Below, one piece after another: positions 6,976-12,826 of a DNA stretch of 16,442 nucleotides. The notes under the pieces are model-generated. The model saw nothing but the letters and a program-made list of their open reading frames with translations, was not told where the DNA came from and did not search any database. The position numbers were made by a program, and so were the translations under genes. Numbering within the stretch: position 1 is the stretch's first letter; the number at the start of each line of letters is the position of its first letter. This DNA comes from UBA8518 sp041659585 (GTDB lineage Bacteria; Patescibacteriota; Minisyncoccia; Moranbacterales; UBA2206), in NCBI GenBank assembly GCA_041659585.1, contig JBAZXY010000018.1:1-16442 (forward strand), given 5' to 3'.

Positions 6976-7332
6976 ATGAAACTACTCCTTAGAATTTTAG
7001 CCAATTGCGTAGCTATCTTACTGGCTACTAAATATTTACCCGGCTTTATTTTTACGGGAACACCGGCCGATCTTTTTATCGCCGGAGTAGTTATTGGCCT
7101 AATCAATGCCTTAGTTAAGCCAATTATAACCTTAATAGCCTTGCCTGTCGTGTTTTTAACTCTTGGACTTTTCAATATTATTATCAATGTAGGATTGCTA
7201 TTGCTTGCAGATAGATTCCTGGAAAAACTAAGCATTCAAAGCTTTTGGACCGCTTTTTGGGCGGTAATCCTTTTTAGCCTAACCAACTTTATCATCTCTC
7301 GCTTGAATAAATTAGCTACTAATAAACACTAA
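6976..7332 (+). CDS. DUF360 / phage holin superfamily IV-like membrane protein
   Basis: A 118-residue polytopic membrane protein with four hydrophobic segments at about 5-20, 31-50, 53-78 and 90-110. The G-L-I-N-A-L-V-K-P-I motif at the second to third segment junction, and the following T-L-G-L-F-N-I-I-I-N-x-G-L-L-L block, are typical of the DUF360 / four-TM holin-like family that is widespread on bacterial chromosomes. The holin name reflects superfamily membership; there is no phage gene nearby and its function is unknown. The C-terminus ends with a short basic tail. secG follows after 10 bp, so the two are probably cotranscribed. No Shine-Dalgarno is visible. Confidence 0.88.
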   Translation: MKLLLRILANCVAILLATKYLPGFIFTGTPADLFIAGVVIGLINALVKPIITLIALPVVFLTLGLFNIIINVGLLLLADRFLEKLSIQSFWTAFWAVILFSLTNFIISRLNKLATNKH

Positions 7333-7342
7333 TCCTAAAAAA

Positions 7343-7564
7343 ATGATAAAATTCATCAACATCGCTGAAATTGTCATCGCTATCAGCCTAACCGCTTCTA
7401 TTCTTATCCAGAATCGTGGCGCTGGCCTATCCTCTACTTTCGGAGGAGATTTCGGTGGCTATCATAGCAAGCGCGGTTTTGAAAAATTCATCGTATTTTT
7501 TTCTTCTATTCTTGCGATTCTGTTTATAATTCTAGCTATTGTATCTTTAATTCTTAGCAACTAA
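7343..7564 (+). CDS. secG: Preprotein translocase subunit SecG
   Basis: Small accessory subunit of the SecYEG channel that assists protein export. The 73-residue product has the usual SecG plan: a first membrane segment (about 5-22), a conserved loop L-I-Q-N-R-G-A-G-L-S-S-T-F-G-G (22-36, matching the family's QxRGxGLSxxFGG-type signature), a short polar stretch with K-R-G, and a second membrane segment (about 48-70). Start ATG 7343 lies 10 bp after the stop of the DUF360 gene, suggesting translational coupling or reinitiation, since no Shine-Dalgarno is seen. No terminator follows; the next gene's leader hairpin begins 24 bp downstream. Confidence 0.93.
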   Translation: MIKFINIAEIVIAISLTASILIQNRGAGLSSTFGGDFGGYHSKRGFEKFIVFFSSILAILFIILAIVSLILSN

Positions 7565-7587
7565 CACTCTCTATAAAAAGTAACTAC

Positions 7588-7653
7588 ACTTCTGCACTAA
7601 TTTTGCGAACTGAATGATTGTCGGTAATTAATCCTGAAAGTTGGTGCGGAAGT
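7588..7653 (+). promoter_or_regulatory. 17-bp RNA stem in the leader of the substrate-binding gene
   Basis: In RNA, 7588-7604 pairs with 7637-7653 over 17 continuous base pairs, three of them G.U wobbles, closing a 32-nt loop. The 3' arm contains GGAAG (7648-7652), the only Shine-Dalgarno-like sequence upstream of the gene at 7662, so the stem would hide it. The loop holds a minimal reading frame ATG-ATT-GTC-GGT-AAT-TAA (7614-7631). No T tract follows, so it is not an intrinsic terminator of secG. An 8-bp direct repeat AGTAACTA flanks it at 7579 and 7665. Function is inferred; a structure controlling translation is the simplest reading. Confidence 0.5.
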
Positions 7654-7661
7654 AAAAACAT

Positions 7662-9368
7662 ATTAGTAACTATCCCAAAAACCATCGGTCCATCCTAACA
7701 CAATGGCCCAAAATCATAAAAGTACTTACCGCAAAGGAAAAAATTGCCTTCTATTTATTATTATTTATTTTCATCAGCTCTCTTCTTAGTTGGGGAGTTA
7801 TCTATTATTATTCAAAAACAGAAGCTATTCCAGCTTATGGAGGAGAATATATTGAAGGCATTGTGGGTCAACCTGCTCATGTCAATCCAGTTATTTCCTC
7901 TTCCAACAACGCAGATGATGATTTAACGCAAATTATTTTTAGCAGCCTCTTTAAATATGATGCTGAGGGCGCTATTATTAATGATGTCGTGGAGGATTAT
8001 TCCGTTTCTGAAGATAAAACAGAATATGTCGTCCATCTGCGAAAAAATGTAACTTGGCATGATGGAGAAAAACTTACTGCAGCAGATGCCCTATTCACTA
8101 TCAATCTCATCGCTGATCCCGCTTATAAAAGCCCTTTGCGCTCTAATTGGCAAGGAATTGAAACCAGCAGCGCTGATGATTATACGTTGAATTTCAAAAT
8201 TAAAACGCCTTACGTAGGATTTCTCAATAATCTAACTTTTGGCATCTTGCCTAAGCATTTATGGGAATCAGTTGGTCCAGATAAATTTTCCTTGACCAAT
8301 CTTAATCTTGAGCCTATCGGCAGTGGACCCTATAAGTACAGTACTATGCAAAAAGATTCCAATGGCAATATTCTTTCTTACAAAACAGTAGCTAATCCCA
8401 ATTATTTCGGAGGCAAACCCTATATTTCAAAAATAACTTTCGACTTCTATTCAGATGATGAAGCTGTTATCGCTGCTTACAACAAAAAAGAAATTATGGG
8501 CATTAGTAATATTTCACCCAATAAAATAGGAGATATCAAACTGCAACAAAGCACCAACACCCATGCCTTTAATATCCCCAGATATTTTGCAGTTTTTTTC
8601 AATCAAACTAAGAGCATCTCCCTATCCCATGACGAGGTGAGAAAAGCCTTGGCCTACGCGACTGATCGCCAAGAAATCATTAATACGGTATTGGCTAGCA
8701 ATGGTAATGCGGTTTATTCACCAATTCTTCCTAATATGATAGGCTACGATGAGAATGTTGATAAAATGGAATTTGACCTAACCAAAGCCAATCGCCTTCT
8801 TGATGAGGGAGGTTGGATCAAGAATGATGATGGTTTCAGAAAAAAAGATGATGTCAGCCTAGAAATCAATTTAGTAACCACAGACTGGACAGAGCTATCC
8901 AAGACAGCTGAAATACTAAAATCCCAATGGGGAAAAATTGGCGCCAAAGTTAATATTAATAACCTTTCTATTTCGGATATCCAACAGAACTATATTAGAC
9001 CTAGGGAATATGACGCTTTGCTCTTTGGGCAAGTCCTAGGAGCTGATCCAGACCCTTATTCCTTCTGGCACTCTTCACAAAAAAGAGATCCAGGACTCAA
9101 TCTGTCTCTCTTTGGTGATTCCGATACAGATAAGTTGATTGAAAATGGAAGAATTGAATTTGACACGACCAAAAGAACTCAATTCTATAAAGACTTTCAA
9201 GAAAAACTGCTCGCTGAAATTCCTGCCGTTTTCTTATACAGTCCTGATTATGTCTACCCTGTCAACAAGAGAGTGCAAGGACTCACAGTTAAAAACCTTA
9301 TCCTGCCGTCAGAAAGATTCTCCAATATTGAAAAGTGGTACATTGAAACGACTCGCATTTGGAAATAA
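7662..9368 (+). CDS. Peptide/nickel-type ABC transporter substrate-binding protein (SBP family 5), non-ATG start
   Basis: Extracytoplasmic binding protein of the oligopeptide family. From ATT 7662 it would be 568 residues: a polar tail (1-27), an uncleaved membrane anchor (about 28-50, F-Y-L-L-L-F-I-F-I-S-S-L-L), then GGEYIEGIVGQPAHVNPV (about 60-77), the typical entry to the SBP_bac_5 domain. Other family blocks are F-S-S-L-F-K-Y-D, W-H-D-G-E-K-L-T-A-A-D, P-I-G-S-G-P-Y-K, V-R-K-A-L-A-Y-A-T-D-R and I-P-A-V-F-L-Y-S-P. There is no lipobox. The frame is open from 7656, yet contains no ATG, GTG, TTG or CTG before GTG 7863, which lies inside the conserved domain and would remove the anchor. ATT 7662, 9 nt after GGAAG, is my best candidate; a lost start or sequence error is the alternative. 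No permease or ATPase genes are nearby, and no terminator follows. Confidence 0.85.
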   Translation: MSNYPKNHRSILTQWPKIIKVLTAKEKIAFYLLLFIFISSLLSWGVIYYYSKTEAIPAYGGEYIEGIVGQPAHVNPVISSSNNADDDLTQIIFSSLFKYDAEGAIINDVVEDYSVSEDKTEYVVHLRKNVTWHDGEKLTAADALFTINLIADPAYKSPLRSNWQGIETSSADDYTLNFKIKTPYVGFLNNLTFGILPKHLWESVGPDKFSLTNLNLEPIGSGPYKYSTMQKDSNGNILSYKTVANPNYFGGKPYISKITFDFYSDDEAVIAAYNKKEIMGISNISPNKIGDIKLQQSTNTHAFNIPRYFAVFFNQTKSISLSHDEVRKALAYATDRQEIINTVLASNGNAVYSPILPNMIGYDENVDKMEFDLTKANRLLDEGGWIKNDDGFRKKDDVSLEINLVTTDWTELSKTAEILKSQWGKIGAKVNINNLSISDIQQNYIRPREYDALLFGQVLGADPDPYSFWHSSQKRDPGLNLSLFGDSDTDKLIENGRIEFDTTKRTQFYKDFQEKLLAEIPAVFLYSPDYVYPVNKRVQGLTVKNLILPSERFSNIEKWYIETTRIWK

Positions 9369-9507
9369 AGCATTTCTGATATATAATTAAGTTACTTTTT
9401 GATATCTTCTCTTCCAACTAAACAGTCCTACCCAGAGAAATCCCTGGGGCCTACGTGTGTTGCGATAGGAAAAATTTTATTGGCTATTTTTTAATTTTTA
9501 TTCGATA
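9369..9507. other. Non-coding left half of the 309-bp gap before the isomerase gene
   Basis: The gap 9369-9677 holds no gene. Its left part shows a small hairpin CCCAG/CTGGG (9431-9435 with 9444-9448, 8-nt loop) without a T tract, so no convincing terminator for the substrate-binding gene, and the left arm of a 16-bp inverted repeat at 9470-9485. The right part is the TA-flanked element at 9508-9665. Confidence 0.6.
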
Positions 9508-9610
9508 GACCTGGTGCGTAATAAGTTGCGTAACGAAATTTTTATATTTTGAGGTATAGTTTTTCAAACAATTTTTGCGGCTTAGTTATTGCCAAGCCAA
9601 TAAAATTTTT
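9470..9610. repeat. 16-bp inverted repeat interleaved with the MITE-like element
   Basis: AAAAATTTTATTGGCT at 9470-9485 is the exact reverse complement of 9595-9610. The left arm lies outside the TA-flanked element and the right arm inside it, so the order of arms is A-B-A'-B', which cannot fold as two nested stems. The A' arm partly overlaps a small internal hairpin GGCTT/AAGCC (about 9579-9598). Confidence 0.6.
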
Positions 9611-9665
9611 GGGGAATTTGACCAAAATACAAAAACTGCAGTAGTAAATTATTACGCACCAGGCC
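9508..9665. mobile_element. MITE-like element, 158 bp, 20-bp terminal inverted repeats, TA flanks
   Basis: The ends 9508-9527 and 9646-9665 are inverted repeats matching at 18 of 20 positions, with a perfect 15-bp core CCTGGTGCGTAATAA. Immediately outside, TA is present on both sides (9506-9507 and 9666-9667), as expected for a target duplication of Tc1/mariner/IS630-type transposons. The 118-bp interior is A/T rich with no open frame of note, so the element is non-autonomous. Its right end lies 12 bp from the start codon of the isomerase gene, so it forms that gene's leader or promoter region. No other copy and no transposase are in the window. Confidence 0.6.
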
Positions 9666-9677
9666 TAACACAATTGC

Positions 9678-10703
9678 ATGCTAAAACAAACAAATGCCCT
9701 CGACAAAGAAAATTTACGCCAAGTTATTCTTGATTTTCCGGCTCAATTTGAAGAAGGACTGAAGCTAGCCAAAAACATTAGCGCTAAAGGTGATTTTAAA
9801 TCCATAGAAATATCCGGCATGGGCGGATCATCCTTGCCAGCTAATATCCTCCGTGTCTATCTTGGATCCACCTACCCTAAAAACAAAGCTAACAGCAAGC
9901 GCCTGGCTATTTTCCAAAACAGATTCTACTCCCTGCCACCGGAAGCGTATGATAATTCATTAAACTTCTTTGCTTCCTATTCCGGGAACACCGAAGAAAC
10001 CGTTTCCTCACTCAAAGAAGCTATCAAGCACAAACTTCCCAGCATTGGCCTGGCTACAGGAGGAAAGATATTGGAACTGTGCCAAAAAAACAACATCCCT
10101 TGCGTTATCTTGCCTACTGGCATCCAACCTCGCTATGCTACTGGCTATTTCTTTGCTGCGATGTTTCAAATCCTGGTCAATCTAGGGCTTATTGAAGATA
10201 AAACTAAGGAAATTATAAAACTAGCCCATCAACTTGAAACTAATAGTAAAAAGTTGGAAGGTGAAGGCAAAAAACTGGCAAAAAAATTAGTAGGCAAAAC
10301 GCCGGTAATCTATGCCTCTCCCAAATACAAATCCGTTGCGATGATTTGGAAGATAAAAATGAATGAAAACGCTAAGACTCCGGCCTTTTATAATTTCTAC
10401 CCGGAACTCAATCATAATGAAATGGTTGGCTACAGCCTGCCTCAAGGAAAATTCCATATCATCAATCTACTTGATAAGGAAGATCATCCACAAAACATCA
10501 AAAGAATGCAAGTAACTGCCAAAATACTAAAAAAGAAAGGGATTAGCAGCAGCACTATTGAGATGCAAGATTCTAATATTTTTAATACCATCTTTACCAC
10601 TCTATTATTGGGAGACTGGACATCCTACTATTTGGCGCTAGAGTACAATCAAGACCCTACTCCAGTTGATATGGTAGAGGATCTAAAAAAACAACTTGCC
10701 TAA
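9678..10703 (+). CDS. Bifunctional phosphoglucose/phosphomannose isomerase
   Basis: Interconverts glucose-6-phosphate or mannose-6-phosphate with fructose-6-phosphate, linking glycolysis to mannose nucleotide synthesis. The 341-residue product matches the short PGI/PMI family. The N-terminal SIS domain has S-G-M-G-G-S-S-L (46-53) and the phosphate-binding S-Y-S-G-N-T-E-E-T (100-108). P-R-Y-A-T-G-Y lies near 150, and the C-terminal domain carries the catalytic-type E-L-N-H-N-E (H246, E248) followed by M-V-G-Y. Start ATG 9678 has no Shine-Dalgarno and lies 12 bp past the TA-flanked element, whose sequence therefore supplies the immediate upstream region; a TTGACC at 9618 inside the element has no good -10 partner. 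Together with ManC (5654-6760) it covers two steps to GDP-mannose; phosphomannomutase is not in the window. Confidence 0.92.
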   Translation: MLKQTNALDKENLRQVILDFPAQFEEGLKLAKNISAKGDFKSIEISGMGGSSLPANILRVYLGSTYPKNKANSKRLAIFQNRFYSLPPEAYDNSLNFFASYSGNTEETVSSLKEAIKHKLPSIGLATGGKILELCQKNNIPCVILPTGIQPRYATGYFFAAMFQILVNLGLIEDKTKEIIKLAHQLETNSKKLEGEGKKLAKKLVGKTPVIYASPKYKSVAMIWKIKMNENAKTPAFYNFYPELNHNEMVGYSLPQGKFHIINLLDKEDHPQNIKRMQVTAKILKKKGISSSTIEMQDSNIFNTIFTTLLLGDWTSYYLALEYNQDPTPVDMVEDLKKQLA

Positions 10704-10768
10704 GGCAAAACACCCCCCTAATCATCTAGCTTGGAAATAATCCTTTGATCTATTTCACAGGTTTGGTG

Positions 10769-10797
10769 TTGATGGAAAATAATTACGATAATAAAAT
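10769..10797 (+). promoter_or_regulatory. Promoter of the RNase J gene
   Basis: TTGATG (10769-10774) and TAAAAT (10792-10797) are separated by 17 bp; an overlapping TATAAT at 10797-10802 is an alternative -10. The leader would be about 60-65 nt and would include the hairpin at 10827. Confidence 0.5.
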
Positions 10798-10826
10798 ATA
10801 ATTCTTATAACTAAATAACTTTAACT

Positions 10827-10852
10827 TACATCCCTGATTTTTCAGTGATGTA
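10827..10852 (+). promoter_or_regulatory. Leader hairpin 16 nt upstream of the RNase J start
   Basis: TACATC/GATGTA (10827-10832 with 10847-10852), then one C.T mismatch, then CTGA/TCAG (10834-10837 with 10842-10845) close a TTTT loop. A-rich single-stranded sequence follows up to ATG 10869. It has no T tract, so it is not a terminator. A role in controlling the mRNA of a ribonuclease is inference from its position. Confidence 0.5.
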
Positions 10853-10868
10853 GCACAATAATAAAAAA

Positions 10869-12758
10869 ATGATTATACACAAAAATGAGTCTGGACCAAG
10901 ACCACACAAAACGAGCGCTTCACCTGTCAAACTAACAGGTTCATACGCGACAACTAAAAGTTTGCCTAGCACTAATAATAAACATGCCGGACCTAAAAAA
11001 AGCTATTCCTCGCATCCCAGAAACTCCTCCCCACGCAAAGAGGGCTTAGCAACATCGCAACACAAAAAATCAGCCTTGCCTGAAAATAAAGATGTTCTTC
11101 GCATAACCCCTCTTGGGGGCAATGAGGAAGTGGGTCGCAACATGACTATCTTTGAATATGATGGTGACATTGTCATTCTAGATATGGGCATGCAATTTCC
11201 TGAAGAGGATATGCCCGGCATCGATTACATCATCCCTAACATTAGCTGTCTTAAGGGCAAAGAAAAAAATATTCGCGGCGTCATCCTAAGCCATGGCCAC
11301 TTAGATCACATCGGAGCCGCACCGCTTCTTCTCAAGGAGTTAGGCTACCCACCTATTGTTGGTCGCGACATGACCATAGCCATGGTAAAAAAGAAATTAG
11401 AAGACTTTGAAAAAGGATCTGCTGAAAAACTAAATACCATCCGCATCAATCAAATCTCTGATAAAATCAATCTAGGAAAATTCAAAATTGAATTTTTTAA
11501 TGTAGAACATTCTATTATGGATGCTGTAGGAGTCATTCTGAAAACACCCCATGGCACAGTTATCCATCCTGGAGATTGGACTATGGAAAAAGATGCTACA
11601 GGAAAAAGCCTGGTTACCTACACTGAACTTGCTAAATTACCCAGCCCCAAAATTATTATGCTAGAAAGCCTTGGCGCCATCGTTACCAACCCCAATCGTA
11701 CCACTGAGGAAACTATGTATCGCAATCTGGATAAGCTAGTTAGCGAGGCTGCAGGAAAAATAATTATTGGTACTTTCTCTTCTCAGATAAAAAGAATTGG
11801 CCATATTCTTGAATATGCTGAACAAATTGGCAAGAAGGTAGCCCTAGATGGCTACAGCATGAAAATGAACGTGGAAATAGCCAAAGAATTAGGCTACATC
11901 AAAATGCATAAGGAAACCCTGATTCCAGTATCTGATATCCATAAATTTCCCGATAACAAAATTGTTATTATTTGTACTGGCGCTCAAGGAGAAGGAAACG
12001 CCGTTTTATCCCGTATCGTGAATGATGAACACCGTTTCATTCAAATTCAAAAAAAGGATACCATTATTTTCTCCTCCTCAGCTATTCCTGGGAATGAACG
12101 CACTGTCCAAAGACTCAAGGATAATCTTTACCGCAAATGCGATAATGTTATTCACAGCGATGTTATGGATGTGCATGTTAGTGGCCATTGTAGCGCCCAA
12201 GACATCCAAGAAATGCTCCGCCAAGTCCAACCAGACTTCTTCCTGCCTGTCTATGGCAATCATTATATGCTGAAAGAAGCTGAGAAATTAGCCCAAAGAA
12301 TTGACTTCAGGAAAGATCATATCTTTGTCCTCGATAATGGTTCTCAGCTAGAGTTCAAAAATAATGAAGCTAAGTTGCTTCCCAAGAAAGTAGACACCAG
12401 CTATGTGATGGTAGATGGATTAGGCGTGGGAGACATTGGTCAGGTAGTACTGCGTGATCGACAACTTCTTTCTCAAGATGGTATGTTTGTCATCACAGTA
12501 ATCATCGACAGCAAGACTAAGAAAATCATCGGCAAGCCCCAAGTGACCTCCAGAGGATTTATTTTCGTCAAGGAAAATTTTGACCTAGTGAACGCCACCA
12601 AGAAAAAAGTGGAGGAGATTGTGGCTAAAAAAACCTCTATTGACACCGCCATTAACTGGGAGTATGTGCGCAATAATATCCGTGAAACAGTTGGCTCTTT
12701 TCTCTATTCTAAGACTGAAAGAAGACCAATGATTCTGCCGGTAGTAATCGAAGTATAA
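10869..12758 (+). CDS. rnj: Ribonuclease J (metallo-beta-lactamase/beta-CASP)
   Basis: Endo/5'-exoribonuclease for mRNA decay and RNA maturation. The product has 629 residues, more than the usual 550-560, because of a Ser/Lys/Pro-rich, probably disordered basic tail of about 70 residues before the fold begins at V-L-R-I-T-P-L-G-G-N-E-E-V-G. Metal-binding residues are seen at S-H-G-H-L-D-H (H142, H144, D146, H147), V-E-H-S and H-P-G-D-W. The beta-CASP domain includes S-S-A-I-P-G-N-E and H-V-S-G-H (436-440). The family's motif C, usually P-V-H-G-E, reads P-V-Y-G-N-H here: Y462 replaces the histidine and a histidine follows three positions later. A C-terminal domain of about 100 residues is present. 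Start ATG 10869 has only an A-rich upstream and no Shine-Dalgarno. Its own promoter, leader hairpin and terminator suggest a monocistronic gene. Confidence 0.93.
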   Translation: MIIHKNESGPRPHKTSASPVKLTGSYATTKSLPSTNNKHAGPKKSYSSHPRNSSPRKEGLATSQHKKSALPENKDVLRITPLGGNEEVGRNMTIFEYDGDIVILDMGMQFPEEDMPGIDYIIPNISCLKGKEKNIRGVILSHGHLDHIGAAPLLLKELGYPPIVGRDMTIAMVKKKLEDFEKGSAEKLNTIRINQISDKINLGKFKIEFFNVEHSIMDAVGVILKTPHGTVIHPGDWTMEKDATGKSLVTYTELAKLPSPKIIMLESLGAIVTNPNRTTEETMYRNLDKLVSEAAGKIIIGTFSSQIKRIGHILEYAEQIGKKVALDGYSMKMNVEIAKELGYIKMHKETLIPVSDIHKFPDNKIVIICTGAQGEGNAVLSRIVNDEHRFIQIQKKDTIIFSSSAIPGNERTVQRLKDNLYRKCDNVIHSDVMDVHVSGHCSAQDIQEMLRQVQPDFFLPVYGNHYMLKEAEKLAQRIDFRKDHIFVLDNGSQLEFKNNEAKLLPKKVDTSYVMVDGLGVGDIGQVVLRDRQLLSQDGMFVITVIIDSKTKKIIGKPQVTSRGFIFVKENFDLVNATKKKVEEIVAKKTSIDTAINWEYVRNNIRETVGSFLYSKTERRPMILPVVIEV

Positions 12759-12772
12759 GAAGCGCCAGCAAT

Positions 12773-12812
12773 AAACAAAAAAACTACTTTTTCAAGTAGT
12801 TTTTTTGTTTTC
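12773..12812. terminator. Bidirectional terminator between rnj and the LytR_C gene
   Basis: A 9-bp stem AAACTACTT/AAGTAGTTT (12781-12789 with 12794-12802) closes a TTTC loop (GAAA on the minus strand). T tracts occur on both sides, so it can end both convergent transcripts. Confidence 0.88.
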
Positions 12813-12826
12813 TGGCTCAAGCTATA

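Noticed and set aside
6976..7332. Prophage or lysis cassette suggested by the holin-like protein
   Set aside because: There is no endolysin, structural or integrase gene nearby, and this family is common on chromosomes; the neighbour is secG.
7863..7865. GTG 7863 as the start of the substrate-binding protein
   Set aside because: It lies inside the conserved G-G-E-Y-I-E-G-I-V-G-Q-P block and would discard the membrane anchor encoded just upstream in the same frame.
7744..7926. TTG-initiated 60-residue frame on the + strand
   Set aside because: It is out of frame with the conserved anchor and entry to the substrate-binding domain that run through the same bases.
9369..9677. tmRNA, SRP RNA or other known structured RNA gene in the gap
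   Set aside because: No signature sequences of these RNAs were found, and the inverted ends with TA flanks are better explained by a mobile element.
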